From contig JAEWFK010000113.1 of the NCBI GenBank assembly GCA_023388835.1, positions 1 to 20,340 on the forward strand: 20,340 nt of DNA, in the 5' to 3' direction. Numbering within the stretch: position 1 is the stretch's first letter; every line of letters begins with the position of its first letter. Positions 7,748-15,723 of this stretch are shown in pieces. The position numbers were made by a program, and so were the translations under genes. Below the pieces are notes generated by a model. That model was given only the letters and a program-made list of their open reading frames with translations, ran no database searches and was not told where the DNA came from. This DNA comes from Pseudomonadota bacterium (lineage in GTDB: Bacteria > Pseudomonadota > Gammaproteobacteria > Burkholderiales > Burkholderiaceae_B).

Positions 7748-8725
7748 TCAAGCAATCTCTGTGCCGCGTGAGACATCCGTCGGTGACCGCGCCTCGAAGA
7801 AAAGATACCAGGCGCCCGCCAAAAGCACAGGGCCAAGGTAGTACAACGCGCGATAGACCAGGATGGCACCCAGCACCAGATGTCGGGGCACTTCCGGAGA
7901 CAGCAGAGTGATGAACACATACTCCGTCACGCCCAGACCTCCCGGAATATGCGCAATCGCCCCGGCGATGGAGCCGATGAGCAGGGTACCCAATATGGTG
8001 GCGTAGGGAGTCTCGCCCGGCATCACCGTGAATACAATCAGCCCCATCAGCGCCCAGTTGCTCATGGCCAGGACCAGTTGCAACAGCGCAATGCGCAATT
8101 CGGGCAGCTCGATGACATGGCTGCGCATCGTCCAACTGCGGCGGCTTGAAAAAGCACACAAGGCCACATAGCCCAGCGCCACCGCGACCATGACCGCGCC
8201 AATGATGCGTAACGGCGCGCCGCTGACGCCCCAGCTTGTCGGTGGCTGTACGGCTCCCAGGGCGAAGATAGCGCCGCCCAGCAGGCAGTAGCCTATCCAG
8301 TTGGTCGTCATGCTAAGGCCCATGACCCGCATGATCTGCCCGGGATTCAGCCCTTGCTTGGCATACAGCCGCAGGCGCAAGGCCAGCCCGCCGACCGCCG
8401 CGCCAAAATTCATGGTGAAGGCATAGCTGATGAAGGCCACCATCATGGTGCGCCACCAAGGCAGACCGTGCCCTGTGTAGCGCTTGCCCAGCAAATCGAA
8501 ACAGCTATAGACGAGATAGCTTGCCACGACCAGCAAGCCTGCCGTCCACAACGACGCGGCGGGCGTGTCCAACACGGCGTCGGCCACCTCGCTCCACTCG
8601 ATGGTGAGCCCGACCCGGACCAGCAGCCCCACGATCAAGCAGACGAACAGCCCTGTCACGACGCGCTTGACCACGGCCTTGTTCCGCCCGAACCAAGCCC
8701 GCAGGCCCGCAAAGCGGGCGCTCAA
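7748..8725 (-). CDS. ybhN: YbhN-like integral membrane protein (lysylphosphatidylglycerol synthase TM / UPF0104 family)
   Basis: A 325-residue polytopic inner-membrane protein with about eight hydrophobic segments. Family marks include the central FGAAVGGLALRLRLY, the GLSMTTNWIGY stretch and the late IPGGLGVTEYVFI motif, which is characteristic of the flippase-like half of MprF-type proteins. There is no C-terminal aminoacyl-transferase domain, as in E. coli YbhN. The frame is open further upstream inside clsB, but a TTG at 8725-8723 forms a TTGA overlap with the clsB stop and has GAGGGGAAG two bases ahead, so I take TTG as the start. The order ybhP-clsB-ybhN is the same as in E. coli, which supports a shared role in phospholipid metabolism or membrane organisation. 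The substrate is unknown. Confidence 0.85.
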   Translation of the reverse strand: MSARFAGLRAWFGRNKAVVKRVVTGLFVCLIVGLLVRVGLTIEWSEVADAVLDTPAASLWTAGLLVVASYLVYSCFDLLGKRYTGHGLPWWRTMMVAFISYAFTMNFGAAVGGLALRLRLYAKQGLNPGQIMRVMGLSMTTNWIGYCLLGGAIFALGAVQPPTSWGVSGAPLRIIGAVMVAVALGYVALCAFSSRRSWTMRSHVIELPELRIALLQLVLAMSNWALMGLIVFTVMPGETPYATILGTLLIGSIAGAIAHIPGGLGVTEYVFITLLSPEVPRHLVLGAILVYRALYYLGPVLLAGAWYLFFEARSPTDVSRGTEIA

Positions 8726-9939
8726 GGCTTCCCCTCGTGCAACTTGTCCAGGGTTCCGTCCAGAGTAGTCAGTTGCGGCTTGCGCACTGGAAAAAGGCCC
8801 GCCCAGGCCGGAAACCGGCGCAAGAAGTGGAACACGAAGACCCCAACCAGCACGCGTTGTATGCGCCGCCGCGGGCGGCTGCCCCGCTCCATCAGCCTGC
8901 ACTGCTCATCAATCAGGTGCTCGAGCTTTTCCTGCAGGCAGCTCGCAAAGGCTTCGTCCCTGACCATGACGTTGCCTTCCAAATTCAAGGCCAGACTCAA
9001 AGGGTCAAGGTTGCTCGACCCGACCGTCGCCCATTGCTTGTCGACGGTGGCGACCTTCCCGTGAAAAGGGCGTTCGCAATACTCATAGATTTGCACGCCC
9101 GCCGACAGCAGATAGTCATACAGCATGGTCGCCGCGAAGCGTGCAGCCGGCATGTCGGGCTCGCCCTGAAGGACCAAGCGCACACGCACGCCACGCTTCG
9201 CCGCGTTGCGCAGATCGCGCAGCAGGGAATAGCCCGGGAAAAAATAGGCATTGGCGATGGTGATCTCGTGACGCGCCGCCCGGATGCCGATGCGATAGTG
9301 CTGTTCGATGTCGTTGGTGTGTTCGTCGTTGTCGCGCGTCACCCAGGCGGCCACTACCCCACCCGGATGTTGTTCCTGCGGCGTACGCCGCCGCCATCGC
9401 AACCGCCGCCAGAAGGATTTCTCCTCCACGCCGGTCGCCAACAGCTTCAGCGCATCCAGCTCGATCTCGGCCACCAGCGGGCCGCGAACCTTCACGGCAT
9501 AGTCCTGCTTGGCCGTCGGCCCCAGGCCCACCAAGTGGTCGGCTCCGAAATTGATTCCGCCAACGAACGCAATCTCACTGTCGATTAGGACGATCTTGCG
9601 GTGCAGGCGTCGGAAGAGATTGGTCCGGAAGCCCAGGCGCCGAGGTTTGGGATCGAAGACATGCAGCCGCACGCCCGCTTCCACCAGGCGCTCTATATAG
9701 GCGGTCGGCAGATCCGCCGTGCCGTAGCCGTCGGCAGTCACGTCGACCTGGACCCCCCGGCGGGCAGCCTCGCACAGCGCCTGCTGGAGTTCGCGGCCCA
9801 CCCGGTCGTCGAAGATGATGAAGGTCTCGAGGACGACAGTCCGCTTTGCCGCGCCGATCGCCTCGAAAACGGCGGGGAAGAACTCTTCGCCGTTCTCCAG
9901 CAAATCGAAAGCGTTGCCTTTCGTCCATTTCACGGGCAT
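8722..9939 (-). CDS. clsB: Cardiolipin synthase B (phospholipase D superfamily)
   Basis: A 405-residue PLD-family enzyme that makes cardiolipin or related phospholipids by phosphatidyl transfer at the membrane. Both catalytic HKD motifs are intact: HRKIVLID with H113, K115 and D120, followed by the usual GGIN, and FHGKVATVD with H293, K295 and D300, followed by GSSN. The start MPVKWTKGNAFDLLENGEEF and the length fit ClsB (E. coli 413 residues) rather than ClsA, since no N-terminal transmembrane pair is present. A basic stretch (WRRLRWRRR, about 177-185) lies between the two halves. The ATG at 9939 has GGAGGTG upstream and overlaps the 3' end of ybhP by 10 bases; the 3' end overlaps ybhN by four. 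Translation of the three genes is probably coupled. The exact substrates cannot be decided from sequence. Confidence 0.93.
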   Translation of the reverse strand: MPVKWTKGNAFDLLENGEEFFPAVFEAIGAAKRTVVLETFIIFDDRVGRELQQALCEAARRGVQVDVTADGYGTADLPTAYIERLVEAGVRLHVFDPKPRRLGFRTNLFRRLHRKIVLIDSEIAFVGGINFGADHLVGLGPTAKQDYAVKVRGPLVAEIELDALKLLATGVEEKSFWRRLRWRRRTPQEQHPGGVVAAWVTRDNDEHTNDIEQHYRIGIRAARHEITIANAYFFPGYSLLRDLRNAAKRGVRVRLVLQGEPDMPAARFAATMLYDYLLSAGVQIYEYCERPFHGKVATVDKQWATVGSSNLDPLSLALNLEGNVMVRDEAFASCLQEKLEHLIDEQCRLMERGSRPRRRIQRVLVGVFVFHFLRRFPAWAGLFPVRKPQLTTLDGTLDKLHEGKP

Positions 9940-10700
9940 AGCGACACCTCCGCAGCAAGCGGCGCATGATCCGACAGCCGCGACCAGGGATGCCGGGAAA
10001 GCTTCAGGGGGCGAAAGCTCTCGACGTTACGCACGTAGATGCGATCGAGATGGAACATCGGAAAATGCGCGGGGAAGGTGCGCGCCAGCTTTCCGTGGCG
10101 CTCGAAGTGGATTTCCTTCAATCCGGCACAACGATCCAGCACTCGTTGTCCATGCTTGCGCCAGTCATTGAAGTCCCCAGCGACGAACAAGGGCGCGCGC
10201 GACGGGATCTCCTCTTCGATCAGGGAACACAAGGTTTCAAGCTGAGGACCGCGCTGCCATTCGCGCAAACCCAGATGCACGCATATGGCATGCACGTCGA
10301 AGTCCAGCATCGGCGGACGCAATACACAGTGCAGGAGGCCCCGACGTTCATGCTTGCCGACGGACACATCGATATTGTCATAGGCGGCGATGGGAAACTT
10401 GGACAGCACCGCATTGCCATGGTGCCCATACGGATACACGGCATTGCGGCCATAAGCGAACTCCGGCCAGATCGTGTCGGCCAGGAACTCATACTGGCTG
10501 AGGGCGGGCCAGCGCGCCAGGCGGCGGGCGTGGCGATGATGGGCGCCCAGCACTTCCTGCAGGAAAACGATGTCCGCATGCGTGGCCCGGATGGCCTCGC
10601 GCAGTTCGTGCAGGATGAAGCGGCGATTGAAAACGGTGAACCCCTTGTGGGTATTCACCGTCAGGATGCGCAGCGTATTCTGGGGAAGATTCTCTTGCAT
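9930..10700 (-). CDS. ybhP: Endonuclease/exonuclease/phosphatase-family protein, YbhP-like
   Basis: A 256-residue protein of the metal-dependent EEP fold, whose members cleave phosphodiesters in nucleic acids, inositol phosphates or lipids. The active-site blocks appear in order: NTHKG (about 16-20), LQEV with the metal-binding Glu (about 47-50), HGNAVLSKFPI, a catalytic HLGLRE, GDFNDWR with Asp and Asn, and the final SDHAPL with the Asp-His pair. No signal peptide is seen. It is the first gene of ybhP-clsB-ybhN. Its phosphodiesterase substrate is unknown, and the cassette context suggests a lipid-related phosphodiester rather than DNA. The ATG at 10700 has a weak ribosome site. The 87 bases ahead of it separate it from the ABC importer operon; no strong promoter was recognised there. 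Confidence 0.87.
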   Translation of the reverse strand: MQENLPQNTLRILTVNTHKGFTVFNRRFILHELREAIRATHADIVFLQEVLGAHHRHARRLARWPALSQYEFLADTIWPEFAYGRNAVYPYGHHGNAVLSKFPIAAYDNIDVSVGKHERRGLLHCVLRPPMLDFDVHAICVHLGLREWQRGPQLETLCSLIEEEIPSRAPLFVAGDFNDWRKHGQRVLDRCAGLKEIHFERHGKLARTFPAHFPMFHLDRIYVRNVESFRPLKLSRHPWSRLSDHAPLAAEVSLCP

Positions 10701-10787
10701 GCAGGCTTGCCGAAATCGGAATTCCGATCTACAGCAAGCATCATGCCGCCGCCCCGGATGACGGCATCATCTCAGCCGGAGACGGCC

Positions 10788-11582
10788 TCAGCTCAGCAGA
10801 AGAGCGTCGTCTGCGAGCTGCTCGCCGCGTACGCGCTCGAACATGTGCAACAAATCTTCGACTTGCATGCCCCGGCGTTCATCGCCGGAGACGTCAAGCA
10901 CGACCTTGCCCTGGTGCAGCATGATGGTCCGTTCACCGACATCGAGTGCCTGGCGCATGCTGTGGGTCACCATCATGGTGGTCAGCTGATTTTCTTCGAC
11001 GATACGTACGGTCTGGCGCAGCACGAAATCCGCCGTGCGCGGGTCAAGCGCGGCCGTGTGTTCATCCAGCAGCAGAATGCGCGACGGCTGCAAGGCCGCC
11101 ATGAGCAGGCTTACGGCTTGGCGCTGCCCCCCGGACAGCAAACCGATACGATCGGTCAGGCGGTGCTCCAAGCCCAGGCCCAGTGTCGCAAGCCGGGCCC
11201 GAAAATCGTCGCGCAGAGCGAGCCTGACGGCACGCCCCAGACCTCTGCGTTGGCCTCTGGCGTGGGCCAATGCCATGTTTTCTTCTATGGTGAGATCTTC
11301 GCAAGTGCCGGCCATCGGATCCTGAAAGACTCGCGCCACGCGCTTGGCACGTTCCCAGACCGGCTGACGCGTGACGTCTTGCCCGTCGATGACGATACTG
11401 CCCGTATCGATGGGTATGTCGCCGGACACGGCGTTCAGGAAGGTGGACTTGCCCGCCCCGTTGGAGCCGATGACCGTCACAAACTGGCCTGCCGGAATAT
11501 ACAGAGACAGCCCACGCAGTGCCCGGGTCTCGATCGGCGTGCCGGCGTTGAAAGTGATGTGGAGATCCTTCGCGTTCAACAT
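10788..11582 (-). CDS. ABC importer ATP-binding protein (TrpZ-like, COG1101 type)
   Basis: A 264-residue ATPase that powers the importer encoded just upstream. All ABC motifs are intact: Walker A GSNGAGKST (39-47), Q-loop Q87 in RVFQDPM, signature LSGGQ (149-153), Walker B ILLLD with catalytic E174, D-loop ALD (178-180) and H-loop H207 in VTHSM. The AGTCEDLTIEENMALA segment after the Q-loop is typical of ATPases paired with this permease family. The ATG start lies three bases after the permease stop, so translation is probably coupled. The gene is the last of binding protein-permease-ATPase. The ligand is not shown by this subunit. Confidence 0.93.
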   Translation of the reverse strand: MLNAKDLHITFNAGTPIETRALRGLSLYIPAGQFVTVIGSNGAGKSTFLNAVSGDIPIDTGSIVIDGQDVTRQPVWERAKRVARVFQDPMAGTCEDLTIEENMALAHARGQRRGLGRAVRLALRDDFRARLATLGLGLEHRLTDRIGLLSGGQRQAVSLLMAALQPSRILLLDEHTAALDPRTADFVLRQTVRIVEENQLTTMMVTHSMRQALDVGERTIMLHQGKVVLDVSGDERRGMQVEDLLHMFERVRGEQLADDALLLS

Positions 11583-11585
11583 GGC

Positions 11586-12476
11586 TCAAGCCCCTTTCTT
11601 GCCGCGCAGACGTTGCTTGAGCATGGGCATCACCAGAGCGAAGGTGACCAGCAACGCCGTAACCAGATTCAGATCCTGGGCATGCAGGCCGATGAAATCG
11701 GCATTGAGCGCCAGCGCGACGAAAAATCGATACAACACCGCGCCAATGATGACTGCCAGGGTAATGACGAAGAAGCGGCGCGAAGGCATGATGCTTTCCC
11801 CGATGATGACGGCGGCCAGGCCGATGACGATCGTGCCAATGCCCATGGAGATGTCCGCCCCGCCCTGCGATTGAGCGAACAAGGCGCCGGCCAGCGCGCA
11901 CAAGGCGTTGGAAATGGCCATGCCGGCCAGGACCCGCCGCCCGGTTGCGACTCCTTGAGCGCGGGCCATGCGCGGATTCGACCCTGTGGCTCTCATGGCC
12001 AAACCGGTCTGCGTTGAGAAATACCAGTCCAGCAAGAGTTTGACCGCCACCAGTACCAGCACCAGAAGCAGGGGCCGGAATACATAGTCGCTCAGACCTT
12101 CCGGCTGGAGCACATTGAACACCGTCGGCTCCATGATCAGCGGGATATTCGGCCCGCCCATCACGCGCAAATTGATGGAGTACAGCGCGATCATCATGAG
12201 AATGCTGGCCAGGAGATCCATGATGCGCAGCTTCACATTGAGCCAGCCGGTGACCATGCCCGCGAACGCCCCCGCCGCCGTAGCGGCCAAGGTAGCGGAA
12301 AACGGGTCCATCCCCGCGCTGATGAGTGTCGCCGCCGTGGCACCGCCCAGAGGAAAGCTGCCGTCCACCGTGAGGTCGGGAAAGCGCAGGATACGAAAAG
12401 AAATCAGCACACCAAGAGCCACCAGGCCGAAAATCAGGCCGATTTCAAGTGCACCCCATAATGAATAAATGGACAT
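11586..12476 (-). CDS. ABC importer permease (TrpY-like, BPD_transp_2 / COG4120 type)
   Basis: A 296-residue inner-membrane permease with about eight hydrophobic helices. Diagnostic phrases for this subfamily are FRILRFPDLTVDGSFPLGGA near the N-terminus and the coupling region LAMRATGSNPRMARAQGVATGRR, which should contact the ATPase. The C-terminus is basic (LKQRLRGKKGA). The frame is open upstream to a TTG near 12551, but the intervening residues are polar, non-membrane and lie over a hairpin. MSIYSLWGALEIGLIFGL is the natural family start, so the ATG at 12476 is chosen although its ribosome site is weak. It is the middle gene of the importer operon, 85 bases behind the binding-protein gene. 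Confidence 0.9.
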   Translation of the reverse strand: MSIYSLWGALEIGLIFGLVALGVLISFRILRFPDLTVDGSFPLGGATAATLISAGMDPFSATLAATAAGAFAGMVTGWLNVKLRIMDLLASILMMIALYSINLRVMGGPNIPLIMEPTVFNVLQPEGLSDYVFRPLLLVLVLVAVKLLLDWYFSTQTGLAMRATGSNPRMARAQGVATGRRVLAGMAISNALCALAGALFAQSQGGADISMGIGTIVIGLAAVIIGESIMPSRRFFVITLAVIIGAVLYRFFVALALNADFIGLHAQDLNLVTALLVTFALVMPMLKQRLRGKKGA

Positions 12477-12503
12477 GATGACGAAAGACGGGCGGAAATG
12501 AAG

Positions 12504-12543
12504 GGGGCGGCAGCCTGGGGATACCCCCCGAGACTTCCGCCCC
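12504..12543. promoter_or_regulatory. Intercistronic hairpin between the binding-protein and permease genes
   Basis: An outer stem GGGGCGG (12504-12510) pairs with CCGCCCC (12537-12543), and an inner stem GGGG-ATA-CCCC occupies 12517-12527. There is no T-run. Such hairpins after binding-protein genes commonly protect the upstream mRNA or reduce read-through, so that the binding protein is made in excess of the permease. That role is inferred here from position and structure. Confidence 0.5.
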
Positions 12544-12561
12544 ACGTTCAAACCGTTCAGG

Positions 12562-13530
12562 TTACTCGATGACCTTGGTGGCCGATTTGACGAAGTCGTC
12601 CTTCAGTGTCACGCCCTGCTTGCGGGCGGCGCCGGGGTTCACGAAGAGCTCAAGGTTGTCGCTGGTTTCCGATGCGATGTCGGCCGGCTTCTCGCCCTTC
12701 AGGATGCGGGCCACCATACGTCCGGTCTGCATGCCGAGGTCGCGGTAGTTGATGCCAACAGCCGCAATTGCGCCGCGCACCACACTGTCGGTATCCGAGG
12801 CCACCAGGGGTACCTTGGCGTCCACCCCGACCTTGACCAACGCCTCGTAGGCCGACACCACGTTGTTGTCCGTATTCGTATAGATGACGTCGACTTTGCC
12901 CACCAGGCTGCGCGCGGCTGCGCCGACGTCGACCGTACGGGGCGCCGTGGCCTCGACCAGCGACATGCCTTGCTGGGGGAGCAGTTCACGCATGGCCTTC
13001 ACGACGACCACGGAATTCGCTTCGCCGGGGTTGTAGACCATGCCTACGCGCTTGGCTTCGGGAACGACCTTCTTGATGAGTTCGATCTGGCGTTCGAGCG
13101 CCAGGCGGTCGGATACGCCTGTGACATTCGTGCCTGAGGCCTCCATGGAAGGCACCAGCTGGGCGGCCACGGGATCCGTCACCGCGGAATACACCACCGG
13201 AATGTCTTTGGTCGCCGCCACGACTGCCTGAGCCGACGGGGTAGCGATGGCCACGATGGCATCGGGTCTGTCGCCCACGAACTTGCGAGCGATTTGCGCG
13301 GCAATCGCGGTGTTGCCCTGCGCCGTCTGGTATTGCCACTTCAGGCCTTTCTCCTCCGTATAGCCGGCTTCTGCCAAGGCCTGCTTGACGCCATCCCGGA
13401 CGGCATCCAGCGCGGGGTGCTCGACGATGGACGTTACAGCCACCGACTGCGCCCAGGCGGGCACATGCGCCAACAAGCCGGCGGCGAATAGGCCGGCAAC
13501 CAGGCCACGAACGGAGAGTTTCGACTTCAT
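12562..13530 (-). CDS. ABC importer substrate-binding protein (TrpX-like, PF04392 type)
   Basis: A 322-residue periplasmic binding protein. The signal peptide has a basic start (MKSKLSVR), a hydrophobic core and the cleavage motif AWA before Q28. The mature protein has the family pattern SIVEHPALDAVRDGVKQALAEAGY, then IARKFVGDRPDAIVAIATPSAQA, VYSAVTDPVAA and VGINYRDLGMQTGRMVARILKGEKP. Members of this family include streptococcal TrpX for tryptophan, but most have no assigned ligand, so tryptophan should not be assumed. The ATG has AAGGAG at suitable spacing; the frame is open upstream, but that extension lacks a signal peptide start. It is the first gene of the importer operon, with its own probable promoter just upstream. 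Confidence 0.93.
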   Translation of the reverse strand: MKSKLSVRGLVAGLFAAGLLAHVPAWAQSVAVTSIVEHPALDAVRDGVKQALAEAGYTEEKGLKWQYQTAQGNTAIAAQIARKFVGDRPDAIVAIATPSAQAVVAATKDIPVVYSAVTDPVAAQLVPSMEASGTNVTGVSDRLALERQIELIKKVVPEAKRVGMVYNPGEANSVVVVKAMRELLPQQGMSLVEATAPRTVDVGAAARSLVGKVDVIYTNTDNNVVSAYEALVKVGVDAKVPLVASDTDSVVRGAIAAVGINYRDLGMQTGRMVARILKGEKPADIASETSDNLELFVNPGAARKQGVTLKDDFVKSATKVIE

Positions 13531-13582
13531 GTAAAGCTCCTTGGCAACGGGAACGGGCGGCAATGAACCGCGAATGCGCGTA

Positions 13583-13611
13583 AGTGTATGTGAGAAAAAA
13601 ACCCTTGTCGC
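13583..13611 (-). promoter_or_regulatory. Candidate sigma-70 promoter for the ABC importer operon
   Basis: On the minus strand GCGACA (13611-13606) is followed by a 17-base spacer and TACACT (13588-13583). Each matches the consensus in 4 of 6 positions and the spacing is ideal. Predicted initiation is near 13575, giving a leader of about 45 bases. The -35 overlaps the hairpin that follows the upstream gene. Confidence 0.35.
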
Positions 13612-13626
13612 CGGGGAAATCCCGGC
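13595..13626 (-). terminator. Probable terminator after the spermidine-synthase-like gene
   Basis: On the minus strand GCCGGG (13626-13621) pairs with CCCGGC (13615-13610) around a five-base loop, five bases after the stop codon. A run of seven T's (13601-13595) follows, but eight bases separate it from the stem, so termination may be incomplete. Confidence 0.5.
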
Positions 13627-13630
13627 TGAC

Positions 13631-14440
13631 TCAACTTCTGCGGGCCGCTTCCTGCTGCACTTGCTGCAAGAGGTCGCGCGCCCAGCGTACCGCCGGGAGG
13701 CGATAGTGTTTCTCGATCTGCCCCGCCCGATCAATGAATTCGCCGACGGAAAGATCAGGAAGCCCGGCTTTCAGGCCGATCGCCACACGATTGCCCGCGT
13801 CGATCTCGGGCAGCACGAGCAGCCCATTCGGAAAGGCCGCACGCAGGCCTTCGAGATTCGGTTCGAAGCTGGCGTGCTCTCCGAAGAGGTTCACCGTAAT
13901 GATGCCGTCCTCGGTCAGGGCCCGCGCACAATCAAGGTAGAAATCGGGCGAACCCCGTACCGGCCCCTGGGCCGTTGCGTCGTAGAGATCGACCATGAGC
14001 GCGCGAAAACGCCCGATATTATCCGCTACGCGGACCCAGTCCGCCGCGTCGCAGTGGTCGATCTGGGAGCGCGGTGAATCGGGCAGCCGGAAATGGCTGC
14101 GGCATACTGCGGAAACCATGGGATTCCACTCGACCGTGGCCACACGCGCCGCCGTCTTGTGCAGGGTGTAGCGCAACAGCGAACCCGCACCCAGGCCCAT
14201 GATGCCGATGTCGTCCTCCGCGCCCGGCTCCAGGAACAGCAGCCAGGCCATCATCTGCTGCGTGTAGGCCAGGACCAGGTCGTTGGGGCGGCGCAGGCGC
14301 ATGGCGCCCTGCACCCATTCCGTCCCGAAATGCAGGTAGCGGATGCCGTCGAGCTCGGAGATCGTCGGCTCGTCTGCTTCCCAGGGCGCGTAAGCCCTCA
14401 CGGCCGCCCCCGCTGCGTCGTCGGACCGCCCATTAGACAC
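13631..14440 (-). CDS. Spermidine synthase-like protein (polyamine aminopropyltransferase / methyltransferase fold)
   Basis: A protein of about 269 residues with a Rossmann-type SAM-binding core: motif I IGIMGLGAGSLLRY (glycines at about 82-86), the acidic end of strand 2 at E104 in VEWNPMV, a DAADWV segment and MVDLYDA (D151, D154) in the place of the catalytic aspartates. The C-terminal part holds the strand-rich end usual for the fold. The N-terminal beta-hairpin domain of true SpeE is largely absent and replaced by ~70 residues containing YLHFGTEWVQGAMRL. It may therefore be a paralogue that does not make spermidine. The start is uncertain: GTG at 14440, overlapping the thiolase stop by eight bases, is used; GTG at 14401 would give 256 residues. 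Both have weak ribosome sites. It is probably co-transcribed behind the thiolase. Confidence 0.8.
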   Translation of the reverse strand: MSNGRSDDAAGAAVRAYAPWEADEPTISELDGIRYLHFGTEWVQGAMRLRRPNDLVLAYTQQMMAWLLFLEPGAEDDIGIMGLGAGSLLRYTLHKTAARVATVEWNPMVSAVCRSHFRLPDSPRSQIDHCDAADWVRVADNIGRFRALMVDLYDATAQGPVRGSPDFYLDCARALTEDGIITVNLFGEHASFEPNLEGLRAAFPNGLLVLPEIDAGNRVAIGLKAGLPDLSVGEFIDRAGQIEKHYRLPAVRWARDLLQQVQQEAARRS

Positions 14441-15614
14441 GTTCGAACACCGCCGCGATTCCTTGTCCGCCCCCGATACACATCGTGACCAGCGCGTAGC
14501 GGCCCTGGACACGCTCCAGCTCGTACAAGGCCTTGGTGGCGATCACCGCGCCCGTCGCGCCGATGGGGTGCCCCAGGCTGATGCCGCTTCCGTTGGGATT
14601 GACCTTGGCCGGGTCGAAGCCCAGCTCCCGGCTCACTGCGCAGGCTTGGGCGGCAAAAGCTTCATTGGCTTCGATGACGTCGATCTGATCGATCGTGATG
14701 CCGGCGCGTTCGAGCGCAATGCGTGTCGCGGGCACGGGACCGATACCCATATAAAGCGGTTCGACGCCAGCGTGGCCGTAGGACACCAACCGCGCCATGG
14801 GCTTGAGTCCGCGCTCCTTGGCTGCGGAGGCGCTCATGAGCAGAACGGCGGCCGCGCCGTCGTTCAGGCCCGAAGCATTGCCGGCCGTGACCGTGCCGTC
14901 TTCCTTGATGAACACCGGTTTGAGGCCGGAGAAATTTTCTGCCGTGGCTCCCATGCGGACATGCTCGTCGGTATCGAATACCACTTCGCCTTTGCGGGTC
15001 TTCTGTACGACGGGAACGATTTGCGAACGGAAGTGGCCGGCCTGGATGGCGCGTTCAGCACGCTGGTGCGATTCCAGTGCGAGAGCGTCTTGGTCTTCGC
15101 GGCTGACGTTGAAGCGCTTGGCCACGTTTTCAGCGGTCACGCCCATGTGAACACGGTCAAAAGGGTCGGAGAGCGCCCCGGTCATCATATCGATCAGCGC
15201 GGCGTCGCCCATGCGCGCACCCCAGCGCTGGGCCGGCGCAATATAAGGCGCCCGGCTCATGCTTTCCGCGCCGGCGCCGATCGCCACCTGGGTATCGCCC
15301 AGGCGGATGGCCTGCGCGGCGCTGATAATGGCCTGCAAGCCCGAACCACACAGGCGATTCACGTTCATGGCCACGGAGGCATCGGGTATGCCGGCGTTCA
15401 GGGAGGCGACCCGGGAGAGGTACATGTCCTTGGGTTCCGTGTTGATGACATGGCCGAAAACGACCTGCCCCACATCAGCGGCTGAAACGCCGCTGCGGTC
15501 GAGCACGGCGCGCAAGACCGTGGCGCCCAGTTCGGTGGGGGGAACATCTTTCAAGGAACCGCCGAAATCGCCAATCGCCGTCCGGCAGGCAGCCACTACA
15601 ACCACGTCTTCCAT
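14433..15614 (-). CDS. Acetyl-CoA acetyltransferase (thiolase, PhaA/AtoB type)
   Basis: Thiolase of 393 residues that joins two acetyl-CoA to acetoacetyl-CoA, or runs the reverse reaction, in the cytoplasm. The catalytic residues are all present: nucleophile C89 in NRLCGSGLQAI, H349 in GHPIGATGA and the second cysteine C379 in CIGGGQG, with NEAFAAQ before them. These positions are almost identical to the well-studied biosynthetic thiolase from Zoogloea (C89, H348, C378). The open frame extends to 15737, but the ATG at 15614 is preceded by AGGAG with six bases between and gives the family start MEDVVVVAACRTAIG. Whether it serves polyhydroxybutyrate synthesis, ketone-body use or another path is not shown, since no phaB/phaC or CoA-transferase gene is adjacent. 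It diverges from exoA. Confidence 0.95.
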   Translation of the reverse strand: MEDVVVVAACRTAIGDFGGSLKDVPPTELGATVLRAVLDRSGVSAADVGQVVFGHVINTEPKDMYLSRVASLNAGIPDASVAMNVNRLCGSGLQAIISAAQAIRLGDTQVAIGAGAESMSRAPYIAPAQRWGARMGDAALIDMMTGALSDPFDRVHMGVTAENVAKRFNVSREDQDALALESHQRAERAIQAGHFRSQIVPVVQKTRKGEVVFDTDEHVRMGATAENFSGLKPVFIKEDGTVTAGNASGLNDGAAAVLLMSASAAKERGLKPMARLVSYGHAGVEPLYMGIGPVPATRIALERAGITIDQIDVIEANEAFAAQACAVSRELGFDPAKVNPNGSGISLGHPIGATGAVIATKALYELERVQGRYALVTMCIGGGQGIAAVFERV

Positions 15615-15710
15615 CTTGATCTCCTGTGCTTCCATAGGAATGAATCCATAAATGATACCTTGGGAAGCGACGTACACGGCACGGCCGGACGCAATCCGCC
15701 TTTCCCTTGT

Positions 15711-15716
15711 TATGAT
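15711..15716 (+). promoter_or_regulatory. -10 element placed for a leaderless or near-leaderless exoA transcript
   Basis: TATGAT (5 of 6 matches to TATAAT) ends seven bases before the exoA ATG. Initiation at the usual distance would fall on or next to the start codon. No good -35 was recognised, and no Shine-Dalgarno sequence lies before the ATG. Confidence 0.4.
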
Positions 15717-15723
15717 GCCGCCC

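Noticed and set aside
7716..8159. Upstream extension of the glycine-zipper protein
   Set aside because: The extension runs in a different frame through ybhN, has low-complexity composition, and a strong GGAGGT site marks the ATG at 7715.
10701..10787. Possible terminator or promoter between the ABC ATPase gene and ybhP
   Set aside because: I found no convincing hairpin with T-run and no good -35/-10 pair in these 87 bases.
9966..12017. Plus-strand open frame of 683 codons antisense to ybhP, the ABC ATPase and the permease
   Set aside because: It crosses three well-supported genes on the other strand, its translation is His/Gln/Arg-rich without domains, and long antisense frames are expected in GC-rich DNA.
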